Shown here: positions 43,005 through 51,957 of the stretch, piece by piece | How positions within the stretch are numbered: the first letter of the stretch is position 1 | How the letters are laid out: each line of letters begins with the position of its first letter | Source: Bradyrhizobium sp. STM 3843 | Lineage (GTDB): Bacteria; Pseudomonadota; Alphaproteobacteria; Rhizobiales; Xanthobacteraceae | Length of the DNA: 64,000 nucleotides | Assembly (NCBI RefSeq): GCF_000239815.1 | Contig: NZ_CAFK01000045.1 | Location: 1 to 64,000, forward strand | Direction: 5' to 3' | The notes under the pieces: model-generated | What the model was told of the DNA's origin: nothing | Database searches by the model: none | What the model saw: only the letters and a program-made list of their open reading frames with translations | Program-made: the position numbers and the translations under genes

Positions 43005-43370
43005 GGTCATCCCAGCCAACATCGCATAATGCCAAATACCACCTGACAGGTCGCTGACAGAGATCAATCGGTTTGGCGTTCCCTTCGCCAACATTTGCTC
43101 CCCCTTTGGCAGCCATCTCGGCGAATGCGCGTCCTCGTCGCGCACCGGCGGAATTGCGACGCAAACGCAGCCCCGAGATCGAGCATGAGATCGCTGCGTG
43201 AGAGGTGACGGTGCCGGCGAACAAGGCCGTGGTGTCCATGCCGCACAGCTTGTGACTTCGTTAACCGTCCGGGAGACCGAGCCGTTCCGATTGTGCAGAA
43301 CAGATATACGGAATCTTGAAAGATTGCACCGCACGATGCCCGCAATTTTGCGGGGAGGACTGCCGGGTTC
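43005..43370. other. Intergenic region between PepSY operon and EAL gene
   Basis: About 370 bases shared by divergent promoters. It contains the direct repeat box at 43043-43060. Short open frames here on the minus strand continue into the PepSY gene and have no support. Confidence 0.5.
43043..43060. promoter_or_regulatory. Direct-repeat regulator box upstream of the PepSY operon
   Basis: ctgacaggtcgctgacag: two ctgacag units (43043-43049, 43054-43060), 11-bp period. It lies about 35 bases upstream of the PepSY start. On the minus strand it reads CTGTCAGCGACCTGTCAG, matching the box before cytochrome b561. Likely bound by the OmpR-type regulator encoded in the operon. Confidence 0.75.
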
Positions 43371-44966
43371 ATGAGCTCGCAGCGAAAATACGTGATCCGT
43401 ATCGCGGCGGTGGCGACTTCGCTCGCCGCCTTTCTGATCTGTACAGATCTGGCGCTGACCGCCCTGACCCGCGACCAGATCTCACGGCAACTGAGCGATC
43501 TCAGCAAGGTGGCGCTCCGCCGCAGCGAAGCCGCCATCGACTATGCGGGGGCGATGCTGACCCAGATGGCCGAGAGAGGCGTGATGGATTGCAGCGCCGG
43601 CGCGCTGCAGAAACTGCGTTTGCAGGTGTATCAAGGCAGCGCCGTAAAGGACATCCGTGCGGTTGACCGCGACGGTTCGGTGATCTGCTCGGCCTATTCC
43701 GAAACGCTCGAGTTCGACAATGGCTGGGCCAAGCGCGATGATATGCTCGAGTCCGCCGACCGCGTGCTGCGACTGTTTCGGGTCGAACAATTCACCGGCG
43801 CGGCGCTCGGCGTGCTGCGCGACGTCAACGCGCAACAGTCGCTCGCGGGCATCCTCCGGATCGACGCCAATCAGCTCGACATCATGCCGATCCGGCTGCG
43901 CGCACAGAGCGACGTGACGCTCGCTTTGCTCGACGGGCAGCCCATCGCGGGCTACCGGCCGAACGGCGGGCAGAGCGAACTGTCCGACGCCATCTCATTC
44001 ACCAGCGTCTCCGACCGTTACCCGCTGCGCGCCATCATCCACGTGAACCCTTCAGCCTTGAGCACCCGGCAGGGCGGCGCCTATCTGCCGACCATGGTTG
44101 CGGCCGGCGTGCTCGGCATCCTGTTCGGCCTTCTGCTCGCGAGCTATCTCAGCCGGCCGCTCGACCCGGTCACCGAGCTCGATCGCGGGCTTTCAGCGCA
44201 CGAGTTCAAGCCGTATCTACAACCGACTTTCAACTTGAAGACCGGAGACATCGTCGGCAGCGAGATTCTCGCGCGATGGGAAAAAGCGGATGGCAGGACC
44301 GTGCCGCCGATGAGCTTCATTCCGCTGGCCGAAAGCAGCGGGCGAATCGAGAAGCTCACCTGGCAGATTCTCGCTTTGGCGTTGCGCGAGCTCCAGCCGG
44401 AGTTGAAGCGGGACAAACGGTTCAAGCTGTCGGTCAACATCACGCCGCGCCAGTTGCTGAGTGACGGCTTCGTCGACCGGCTGCGCCAAGTCGTCGCGGC
44501 CGCCGCGGTTTCGACGCGGCAGGTGGTGCTCGAGGTCACCGAACGTGAAGAGCTCGCAGACCTGAACAAGGCGACGGCGGTCGTCAAGGAACTCAGCGAG
44601 TTCGGCTTCCGCGTCGCGCTGGACGACGTTGGGATCGGCCACAGCGGCCTCTCAGCGATCCAGCGGCTCGGCGCCCGCATCATCAAGATCGACAAATTTT
44701 TCGTCGACGCGATCACGCGCGACCAATCAGCTGTCGTGGTGGTCCAGATGCTGGTGGCACTGGCCGGCGAGCTCGACATGGGCGTCGTCGCCGAAGGCAT
44801 CGAGCACCAGGAGCAGGTCGATGCACTGATCGCTTGCGGCGTCGAAGAGGGCCAGGGCTACCTGGTCTCGCCGCCGCTGCCGATGGGGCGCTTCAAGGAC
44901 TTCCTGGAACTGCGCCGCGCATGCTCCGGCGAGGCCCCGAAGGCATCGCCGGAACTGGCCGCCTAA
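43371..44966 (+). CDS. Membrane c-di-GMP phosphodiesterase, CSS-motif and EAL domain
   Basis: Protein of 531 residues. An N-terminal helix (IRIAAVATSLAAFLICTDLA), then a periplasmic CSS-motif redox-sensing region with MDCSAGALQ and VICSAY, a second helix (AAGVLGILFGLLLASYL), then an EAL domain (about 275-520). The EAL signature reads EIL (Glu298). The metal-binding LDDVGIG (Asp418, Asp419), KIDKFF and EGIEHQEQ are near the consensus, so activity is probable. Likely role: lowering c-di-GMP in response to periplasmic thiol state. Disulfide control is known for CSS-EAL enzymes. Confidence 0.9.
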   Translation: MSSQRKYVIRIAAVATSLAAFLICTDLALTALTRDQISRQLSDLSKVALRRSEAAIDYAGAMLTQMAERGVMDCSAGALQKLRLQVYQGSAVKDIRAVDRDGSVICSAYSETLEFDNGWAKRDDMLESADRVLRLFRVEQFTGAALGVLRDVNAQQSLAGILRIDANQLDIMPIRLRAQSDVTLALLDGQPIAGYRPNGGQSELSDAISFTSVSDRYPLRAIIHVNPSALSTRQGGAYLPTMVAAGVLGILFGLLLASYLSRPLDPVTELDRGLSAHEFKPYLQPTFNLKTGDIVGSEILARWEKADGRTVPPMSFIPLAESSGRIEKLTWQILALALRELQPELKRDKRFKLSVNITPRQLLSDGFVDRLRQVVAAAAVSTRQVVLEVTEREELADLNKATAVVKELSEFGFRVALDDVGIGHSGLSAIQRLGARIIKIDKFFVDAITRDQSAVVVVQMLVALAGELDMGVVAEGIEHQEQVDALIACGVEEGQGYLVSPPLPMGRFKDFLELRRACSGEAPKASPELAA

Positions 44967-44987
44967 GACGTGCAGCCGCGAGCGCGA

Positions 44988-45416
44988 TCATTCCTTGATC
45001 ATTTGACCGCGGATCTCACCGCCGGGATTGGCCGCGGTGTGAATGTTGGCGTACCATTTGCCAGCGAGCAGATCGGCAGCCTGCCCATCGGTGAGAACGG
45101 CCGATCCGGTGATCGGACTCGTGACGGATTTGAACGGCAGGGCGATACCGGCATTCTTGCCGGCCTCGCTCGGTCCGTGGAAATGCGCCCCGAGCGCCGG
45201 GCCGCTCAGGCCGGAATAGTTGACCTCCCAGGTGAGGGTCTTGCTCACCGTGTCGAACTTCGCCTCGGCCGTTCCGGTCGCCGTGCTGGCGTTCGGAGGA
45301 ACTTCGTTCGAGGCCTTGAGCTCAGATCGCAGCACGATCGTTTCGGCGTGCGCTTGCTGCGACAGCATCACAGCGACAAGACCGACCAAGGCCAGATATT
45401 CGAGCGTCCGACGCAT
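44988..45416 (-). CDS. Secreted CHRD-domain protein
   Basis: Product of 142 residues with a signal peptide (YLALVGLVAVMLSQQAHA). The mature part is one CHRD domain: ELKASNEVPPNASTATGTAE, WEVNYSGLSGPALGAHFHGP and GKWYANIHTAANPGGEIRGQ. The domain is found in chordin and many bacterial secreted proteins, function unknown in bacteria. It is convergent with the EAL gene 22 bases away. Confidence 0.9.
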   Translation of the reverse strand: MRRTLEYLALVGLVAVMLSQQAHAETIVLRSELKASNEVPPNASTATGTAEAKFDTVSKTLTWEVNYSGLSGPALGAHFHGPSEAGKNAGIALPFKSVTSPITGSAVLTDGQAADLLAGKWYANIHTAANPGGEIRGQMIKE

Positions 45417-45590
45417 GTTTCCCCCTTATCGTTCGCCGCAGTCTGGAATCGGTGAACACCGGATGCAAGCTGATATTCCGGGGAATAAGCAACGACCAAC
45501 AAACACTTCTACCGGTTGTACTGATTGAAGACTCGCGGCCCCTGTGCCAAACAGAGGCAAGTGCAGACTTCGCGTTCTCGTTGACAAGAC

Positions 45591-46259
45591 ATGGTAGTTC
45601 GAATGGTTGCTTCCAAGATCGCGCGCGGCAAGGTCGGCAGGCCTCCCCTGGAGCGGGCCGGCGAAGTCGAAGAGCGCATCCTGGACGCGGCGAAGAAAAT
45701 CTTTCTCGCGGAAGGCTTCGAAGGCGCCAGCGTCGACGAGATCGCCCAGCAGGCGCGGGCTGGCAAGCCGACGATCTACGCGCGGTTTCCCAACAAGGCG
45801 GCGTTGTTTGCGGCTGTGATCGGCCGGCAGGCGGCGCGGAATACGCAGTACGACAACCTCGTCCCCGAGGGCCGCAGCTTCCGCGCCAAGCTGATCAGCG
45901 TCGGAATTGCCCTGATCGAACGCGCCTTCGCCGAGGAGACAGTCGGCCTGATGCGCACTGCGATCGCCGAAAGCCCGCGTTTTCCGGAGCTGACGCGCGA
46001 GATCAGCGACAAGGCGCGCAAGCGGGCGACGTGCAACCTGACCAAGATCATAGGCGAGCTCGCGCAGGCCGAGGACCTCGCCGGTGAGGGCCGGTTCAGC
46101 CCCGACCGGATCGAGGATACCGCGCGGATATTCATCGATATGATCCTGTTCCCGATGTTCATCCGCTGTCTGCTCGGCGAGGAACTTCGCGCGTTGAAGA
46201 AGGAAGTGCCCGATCACGTCGAGAAGCGAGTGGATTTCTTCCTGGACGCGACGACCTGA
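45591..46259 (+). CDS. TetR-family transcriptional regulator
   Basis: Regulator of 222 residues (or 218 from ATG at 45603). N-terminal recognition region: AAKKIFLAEGFEGASVDEIA then QQARAGKPTIYARFPNKAAL. The C-terminal domain is of the AefR/PsrA-like group. It has no divergent efflux gene next to it; the gene on its left encodes a CHRD protein. Target unknown. Confidence 0.9.
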   Translation: MVVRMVASKIARGKVGRPPLERAGEVEERILDAAKKIFLAEGFEGASVDEIAQQARAGKPTIYARFPNKAALFAAVIGRQAARNTQYDNLVPEGRSFRAKLISVGIALIERAFAEETVGLMRTAIAESPRFPELTREISDKARKRATCNLTKIIGELAQAEDLAGEGRFSPDRIEDTARIFIDMILFPMFIRCLLGEELRALKKEVPDHVEKRVDFFLDATT

Positions 46260-46270
46260 GCCGACAGGCG

Positions 46271-46999
46271 CTACTCCTGCACGGCGGGCGGGCGCCGCAA
46301 CTCGGGAAAGATCGTCTCATCCTGCAGGATCACGTCGGCGGTCCGCTGATAGTGCGCGGTCAACAGCTTCACCGCGAGCTCGACATCGGCGTTCAGCACA
46401 GCAGCGACGATCGTCGCGTGCTCGTCACCCACCGCCCGCGACGGAAATGCCTTGCGGATCGAGAGCCGGCGGTAGCGATAGAGCTGGTCGGCAAGCTGTC
46501 CGCAGAACCCGATCAACGATTGCGAGCCGCAGTTTGCAATCAGGACCCGATGATAGATCCGGTGGAGCCGCTCCCACTCCGGATTGTCTTCGAAGGTGGT
46601 GGCGTTCAGTGAACGCGGCGCGCGGCTCAGCCGATGCTGCGCCAGCACCAGCTGCTCCTCCCATTGTGGCGTCGCTGCCGCCATCGACTCGCGCAACGCC
46701 AGCGCCTCGACCCAGCACCGCGTCTTGGTCAGCTCGGCGAGTTCGGCGCGACTGATATCCTTGACATAGAAGCCGCGCTGCTCGCGCACCTCGACGAGCC
46801 CGTCGGCCGTCAGGCGGTTGAGCGCCTCGCGCAGCGGCGTCTGTCCGGTCTGATAGGTCTCCGTCAGGAAGCGCATCTGCAGCTTGCGCGACGGCGCAAG
46901 CCGGCCCGACAGCAGGTCCTCGCGGAGCCGATCATAGACATGGCTGGCTTGGGTCGATGGGCCCTGCCCCTCGAGCTCCGTGAGTGCGTCCACGTTCAA
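46271..46999 (-). CDS. GntR-family regulator, FCD subgroup
   Basis: Regulator of 242 residues. The N-terminal winged helix has LQMRFLTETYQTGQTPLREA and LNRLTADGLVEVREQRGFYV. The C-terminal FCD domain (about 95-225) has the His and Asp residues used for metal and ligand (ERLHRIYHRVLIANCGSQSL). It is divergent from an aromatic-ring catabolic operon and is its probable regulator; a perfect palindrome sits between them at 47050-47063. Confidence 0.92.
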   Translation of the reverse strand: MNVDALTELEGQGPSTQASHVYDRLREDLLSGRLAPSRKLQMRFLTETYQTGQTPLREALNRLTADGLVEVREQRGFYVKDISRAELAELTKTRCWVEALALRESMAAATPQWEEQLVLAQHRLSRAPRSLNATTFEDNPEWERLHRIYHRVLIANCGSQSLIGFCGQLADQLYRYRRLSIRKAFPSRAVGDEHATIVAAVLNADVELAVKLLTAHYQRTADVILQDETIFPELRRPPAVQE

Positions 47000-47049
47000 T
47001 TCCCCTGTGAATCTCTGAGACTAAATATAGACCACCTGCCAAATTCCAT

Positions 47050-47063
47050 AAATTTATAAATTT
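47050..47063. promoter_or_regulatory. Perfect 14-bp palindrome in the GntR/catabolic divergent promoter
   Basis: aaatttataaattt lies about 50 bases from the GntR start and 120 bases from the dioxygenase start. FCD-type GntR proteins usually bind short palindromes with an AT-rich centre. It could also be an AT-rich promoter element. Confidence 0.5.
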
Positions 47064-47181
47064 TGTTTGATTGCGATCTTTTTTGTAATAAAGAGGAGCT
47101 TATCGGGCGGTCTGAACCGCCTCAAAACGATGTGCTGTCTCGTCCCGTCCGCGGGACCGCGAGCGGCTGGAGGATGCGTTC

Positions 47182-48072
47182 ATGCCCCGGTTTCCGGTCA
47201 CGGCCCTGCGCAGTGTCGACCTCGGCACACCCGATCTCGCCCGTTCGGAAGCGTTCTATTGCAGCACCTGGGGACTGGAGCGCGTCGATGACGCCGAGGG
47301 CGTAGTCTATCTGCGCGCGACCGGCAGCGATCATCACGTGGTGGCGCTGCACCGAAGCGAGCGCACCGAATTGAAGGCGGTGACCTTCCGCCTGACCGAC
47401 GACGACGATTTCGACACTATTTCACGCGATGCCATCCGAGAGGGTGCCACGCCGCTCTCCGCGCCCACACCGAACGCCGCGCCCGACGGCGGCGTGATCA
47501 TGAGCCTCCGCGGCCCCGAAGGCGGCGTGCTGCGTTTCGTTCATGGCGATGTCCGTCATGCGCCGAAACCGCCGCGGCCGGAGCTCCCCGAGCGCCTCGC
47601 CCACGTCAACCTCAACAGCACGGATGTCGACCGTTCCGCGGCATTCTACGAGAAGGCGCTCGGCTTCCGGCTGACGGACCGCTCCGCAGCGATGGCCTTC
47701 GTCCGCTGCAACAGCGACCACCATGCCGTCGTGATCGCCAGCGCCAAGGTCAACGGCCTGAACCACGTCGCCTTCCTGATGCCGACCTGGGAAGGGGTGA
47801 TGCGCGGCGCCGGGCGGATGATCGATGCCGGCTACCCGATCGCCTGGGGTGTCGGACGCCACGGCCCCGGCGACAACGTGTTCGCCTACTTCATCGATCC
47901 CGTGGGCACCGTCATCGAATACACCGCCGAGGTGCTGCAGGTCGACGACAGCTATATCGTGCGCGGTCCCGATCACTGGGTCTGGCCGCCCGGACGCACC
48001 GACCAATGGGGTATCGCGCCGCCCAAGGCCGATCACGTGAAAGCCGCGCAGCTCGCGGTCCGTTACGCCTGA
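47182..48072 (+). CDS. VOC-family extradiol ring-cleavage dioxygenase
   Basis: Enzyme of 296 residues with two vicinal-oxygen-chelate modules. The first begins LRSVDLGTPDLARSEAFYCS; the second LAHVNLNSTDVDRSAAFYEK. Candidate iron ligands are in the second module: His in RLAHVNLNS, His in GLNHVAFLMP and Glu in GTVIEYTAEV, the type I extradiol set. Such enzymes cleave catechol-like rings. The start is preceded by GGAGG. It is first of four genes that look like an aromatic pathway. Confidence 0.88.
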   Translation: MPRFPVTALRSVDLGTPDLARSEAFYCSTWGLERVDDAEGVVYLRATGSDHHVVALHRSERTELKAVTFRLTDDDDFDTISRDAIREGATPLSAPTPNAAPDGGVIMSLRGPEGGVLRFVHGDVRHAPKPPRPELPERLAHVNLNSTDVDRSAAFYEKALGFRLTDRSAAMAFVRCNSDHHAVVIASAKVNGLNHVAFLMPTWEGVMRGAGRMIDAGYPIAWGVGRHGPGDNVFAYFIDPVGTVIEYTAEVLQVDDSYIVRGPDHWVWPPGRTDQWGIAPPKADHVKAAQLAVRYA

Positions 48073-48112
48073 CCGATCACAGGGCATCTTTCAGAAGCAG
48101 GTCACGAGATCC

Positions 48113-49648
48113 ATGTCCGGTACATCCGACACAAATCATTTCGAGGTCGTGGTCATCGGCTTCGGTCCGACCGGCGCGGTCGCGGCCGGCCTGCTCGGGG
48201 CGCATGGCATCGCGACGCTGGCCATCGACCGTGCGCGCGAGATCTACGACAAGCCGCGCGCGATCGCGCTCGACCACGAGATCATGCGGCTGTTCGACAA
48301 TCTCGGGATCGCAGACCAGGTCAGCCGCTACGTCGCCCCATTTCCCGCCTCCGAGCATTTCGGTGCCAAAGGACAGCTGATCCGCCGGATCGACATGGTG
48401 AGCGAGCCCTACCCGCTCGGCTACACGCCGAGCATGGTGTTCACGCAGCCGCCGGTGGAACAGGTGCTGCGCGACCATGTCCGCACCTATCCGTCCGTCA
48501 CGGTCGAGCTCGGCACGACGCTGCTCGACCTCCGGCAGGATGCCATGACGGTGACCCTCGTCGTCGCGGGCGAGGACGGCAGCACGCGGGAAGTCAGCGC
48601 CGACTATGTCATCGCCTGCGACGGCGCTTCGAGCACCGTCCGTCAACGGCTCGGCATCGCCTTCGACGATCTCGACTTCGACGAGCCCTGGCTCGTAGTC
48701 GACCTCCTCGTCAATGAGACCAGCGCGACCGAACTGCCCGCCACCGCAGCGCAGTTCTGCAGTCCCGCGCGTCCGACCACCTACATCATCGGCCCGGGCA
48801 ACCATCGCCGCTTCGAGATCATGCTGCGGCCGTCGGAAGATCCGCGCGCGATGGAAGAGCCGCAGCAGGTGTGGCGGCTGCTTGCCCCCTGGCTCACGCC
48901 GGACGATGGCAGGCTGTGGCGCGCGGCGAGCTACCGCTTCCACGCGCTCGTGGCGAGCCGCTGGCGGTGCGGGCGCGTTTTCCTCGCCGGTGACGCCGCC
49001 CATCAGCAGCCGCCTTTCATCGGCCAGGGCATGTGCCAGGGGCTGCGCGATGCCGGCAATCTCACCTGGAAACTCGCGCGGGTGTTGCGGGGGCAATCCA
49101 GCGCGCCACTGCTCGATAGCTATGAAGTCGAGCGCAGCACACACGTCCGGGAGCTCACCACCCGCATCAAGGCGATCGGCCGCGTGATCTGCGAGCAGGA
49201 CCCGGAAGCGGCCGCAGCCCGCGATGCGCGCATCCTCGCTGAAGGCGGCGGCGCACCGCGGACCATCACCCGCCAGGAGATCGTGCCGCCGCTCACACAG
49301 GGCCTGCTCACCACCAGGCCGAGCGACGCCAACGGCACGCTGTTTCCGCAGCCGTGGATTCTGCGCGGCGGCGAACGCGTGCTGCTCGACACAATCGCCG
49401 GCACGGGATGGCGGCTCATCCTCGACGGAAATAGCCCGCGCACGTCGGGCGTGATCGGCGCCGGACTCAGCGTGATCCGTATCGGCGGCGACGGCTGGCA
49501 CGAGGAAAGCGGGGTGGTCGCGGCTTGGTTCGCACGGCACGGCTGCCGCGCCGCGCTGGTGCGGCCCGACCACTACGTCTACGGCGTCGCCCGCGACGAG
49601 ACAGAGCTCGCGGCGCTGCTGTCGGAACTGAATGAACGACTGCAATAA
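48113..49648 (+). CDS. FAD-dependent aromatic hydroxylase (MhpA-like)
   Basis: Flavoprotein monooxygenase of 511 residues in the class A group that hydroxylates phenolic acids such as 3-(3-hydroxyphenyl)propionate. FAD motifs: VVVIGFGPTGAVAAGLLG, the DG-type VIACDGASSTVR and GD motif FLAGDAAHQQPPFIGQGM. The C-terminal domain from about 390 resembles thioredoxin-fold parts of these enzymes. It follows the dioxygenase by 40 bases. The substrate may be a hydroxyphenyl acid or resorcinol-like compound; not determined. Confidence 0.9.
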   Translation: MSGTSDTNHFEVVVIGFGPTGAVAAGLLGAHGIATLAIDRAREIYDKPRAIALDHEIMRLFDNLGIADQVSRYVAPFPASEHFGAKGQLIRRIDMVSEPYPLGYTPSMVFTQPPVEQVLRDHVRTYPSVTVELGTTLLDLRQDAMTVTLVVAGEDGSTREVSADYVIACDGASSTVRQRLGIAFDDLDFDEPWLVVDLLVNETSATELPATAAQFCSPARPTTYIIGPGNHRRFEIMLRPSEDPRAMEEPQQVWRLLAPWLTPDDGRLWRAASYRFHALVASRWRCGRVFLAGDAAHQQPPFIGQGMCQGLRDAGNLTWKLARVLRGQSSAPLLDSYEVERSTHVRELTTRIKAIGRVICEQDPEAAAARDARILAEGGGAPRTITRQEIVPPLTQGLLTTRPSDANGTLFPQPWILRGGERVLLDTIAGTGWRLILDGNSPRTSGVIGAGLSVIRIGGDGWHEESGVVAAWFARHGCRAALVRPDHYVYGVARDETELAALLSELNERLQ

Positions 49649-49679
49649 CGACAACAACAACATTCACGGGGAAAACGCC

Positions 49680-51017
49680 ATGCCAACTTCATCGGCAACT
49701 TCATCGGCCGAGACGAGCAGGACGATCGGAGCCCGCGCCATCGCGGTCCTGATCATGCTGTTCCTGTTCCAGACGCTCAACTTCTTCGACAAGCTGGTGT
49801 TCGGCCTGTCGGCCGTGCCGATGATGAAGGAGCTGGCGCTCAGCCCGAAGGATTTCGGACTGATCGGCAGCAGCTTCTTCCTGTTGTTCTCGCTGTCAGG
49901 CATGGCGGTCGGCATGTTCGTGGTCGGCCGCTTTCCGGTGAAATGGCTGCTGCTCATCATGGCGGGCATCTGGTCGGCGACGCAGATCCCGATCTTCTTC
50001 TCCAGCTCGGTCGCGGTGCTCGTCATCTGTCGCATCATCCTTGGCGCCGGCGAAGGACCCGGCCTGCCGACCGCGCTTCACGCCTGCTACAACTGGTTTC
50101 CGGCCGACAAGCGCAGCGTGCCGAGCGCAGTCGTGCTGCAGGGCATCAGTGTCGGACTTCTCGCCGGCGGCCCGATCCTGACTTACATCATCCTCAACTA
50201 TGGCTGGCGCAGCGGCTTTCTGTTCTGCGGTCTACTCGGCATCGCCTGGATGTTCGGCTGGTTCATGATCGGCGGCGAAGGCCCCTATTCTGCGGCGCAT
50301 GCGTCCGACGGCGCGGCAGCGAAGGAGAACACGCTTCCGGCGCGGGTGCTGTGGGGCGATCCCACTGTGATCGGCGTCATCATCATGTCGACCGCATCCT
50401 ATTGGATCGTCGGCATGTCCGCGACCTGGCTGCCGCCCTATCTTCAGCTCGGGCTCGGCTACAAGCAGGTCGATGTCGGTTGGATCATCTCCGGCATCTA
50501 CCTGTTCCAGTCGCCACTGCTGCTCGGCGGCTCCTGGCTGACGCAATTTCTGCAGCGCCGAGGTTTCAGCCTGCGCGCCTGCCTCGGCCACGCCTCGGGT
50601 CTTGCTCTGCTCGCCGCCGGCGGCGCGCTGCTGCTCAGCATCGTGACCTCAGGCCCGCTGCAGCTCGCCTGCGTTGCAATCGCCTTCGCGGCACCGAGCC
50701 TCACCACGATCTTCGGGCCTGTCGCGCTCGGAGCCGTCGCTCCAGCGGCCCAGCGCGGCCGTCTGATCGTCGTGATCTATTCCGGTAACGCAGCGTCCGC
50801 GCTGATCTCCAACGCACTGACCGGATGGATCGTCGGAGAAGCCGGCGCCAATGCCCCGCTGGGCTATGCCCACGCGATGACGTTTACGGCCGGCGTGCTG
50901 ATCGCCGGCGCCATCGCAGCCTTCGCCATGATCTTCCCGGAGCGCACTATCGCGCGCTTCGCGAAGTCCGCGCAAGAACCGGCCTCCGCCTCCGCGGTGC
51001 CGGCGATATCGACCTGA
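49680..51017 (+). CDS. MFS transporter, aromatic-acid/anion symporter type
   Basis: Permease of 445 residues with twelve helices. Early pattern IAVLIMLFLFQTLNFFDKLV is like anion:cation symporters that take up aromatic acids; the motif LGAGEGPGLPTALHACYNWF is characteristic. ATG at 49680 follows GGGGAA; an upstream ATG at 49632 overlaps the previous gene and encodes an Asn-rich stretch. Probably imports the substrate of the adjacent hydroxylase. Confidence 0.88.
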   Translation: MPTSSATSSAETSRTIGARAIAVLIMLFLFQTLNFFDKLVFGLSAVPMMKELALSPKDFGLIGSSFFLLFSLSGMAVGMFVVGRFPVKWLLLIMAGIWSATQIPIFFSSSVAVLVICRIILGAGEGPGLPTALHACYNWFPADKRSVPSAVVLQGISVGLLAGGPILTYIILNYGWRSGFLFCGLLGIAWMFGWFMIGGEGPYSAAHASDGAAAKENTLPARVLWGDPTVIGVIIMSTASYWIVGMSATWLPPYLQLGLGYKQVDVGWIISGIYLFQSPLLLGGSWLTQFLQRRGFSLRACLGHASGLALLAAGGALLLSIVTSGPLQLACVAIAFAAPSLTTIFGPVALGAVAPAAQRGRLIVVIYSGNAASALISNALTGWIVGEAGANAPLGYAHAMTFTAGVLIAGAIAAFAMIFPERTIARFAKSAQEPASASAVPAIST

Positions 51018-51044
51018 CCAGCGCTTCCCGCTCGAGGACATCAG

Positions 51045-51896
51045 ATGAAATTTGCAAGCTTCACGATCGACAACACCGCGTCCTGGGGACTGGTCGACGG
51101 CAACGATATCGCCGATCTCGGCGCCGTCCTGCGCGACCGCTTCCCCGACCTCAAATCGGCGATCGCGGCCGATGCACTGACCGAGGCGGCCGCTGCCGCG
51201 ACCGGAGCGCCGCGGCATCCGCTCGCCAAGATCAGCTTTCTGCCCGTCATTCCCAATCCCGACAAGATCCTCTGCATCGGGCTCAACTACGAGACGCACC
51301 GCAAGGAGACAGGCCGCTCCGAGGTCGAGAACCCGACGGTGTTCGGGCGGTTTGCCAACAGCCAGACCGGACACCTCACGAACATCATCCGTCCGCGCGT
51401 CTCCACGGACCTCGACTTCGAGGGCGAGCTCGCGATCGTGATCGGCAAGCCCGGCCGCTACATTCCGCGCAGCGAGGCCTGGCAGCACATCGCGGGCTAT
51501 GCCTGTTACAATGAAGGCAGCGTGCGCGACTTCCAGCGCCACACCCATCAATTCACGCCGGGCAAGAATTTTCCAGCGACCGGAGCTTTCGGTCCGTGGC
51601 TCGTGACATCAGACGAAATCGATGATCTCGGTCCACTCAGGCTGCAGACGCGGCTCAACGGCGAGATCGTGCAGGAAGCGACGATCAGCCAGATGATCTT
51701 CGATATCCCGCGCCAGATCGAATACTGCTCATCCTTCACACGGCTCGAACCCGGCGACGTGATCGCGACCGGCACGCCGGGCGGCGTGGGTTCGCGCCGC
51801 ACGCCACCGCTCTGGATGAAGCCCGGCGACGTCGTCGAGGTCGACATCGACCGGATCGGGCTATTGTGCAACGGCATCGCGGACGAGCAGGTCTAA
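51045..51896 (+). CDS. Fumarylacetoacetate hydrolase family protein
   Basis: Enzyme of 283 residues. The FAH fold is from about residue 75: ILCIGLNYETHRKETGRSEV, with acidic metal ligands in DLDFEGELAIVIG and the conserved ATGTPGGVG. The N-terminal 70 residues form the usual cap. Likely acts on the ring-cleavage product (hydrolysis or decarboxylation of a keto acid). It is last in the operon, with GAGG before the start. Confidence 0.9.
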   Translation: MKFASFTIDNTASWGLVDGNDIADLGAVLRDRFPDLKSAIAADALTEAAAAATGAPRHPLAKISFLPVIPNPDKILCIGLNYETHRKETGRSEVENPTVFGRFANSQTGHLTNIIRPRVSTDLDFEGELAIVIGKPGRYIPRSEAWQHIAGYACYNEGSVRDFQRHTHQFTPGKNFPATGAFGPWLVTSDEIDDLGPLRLQTRLNGEIVQEATISQMIFDIPRQIEYCSSFTRLEPGDVIATGTPGGVGSRRTPPLWMKPGDVVEVDIDRIGLLCNGIADEQV

Positions 51897-51957
51897 CGGC
51901 TGCCTTCAACGAGACCTCAGCGGCGCAAGCAACCGCTCGCGCCGCTTAAGGCCTGCC

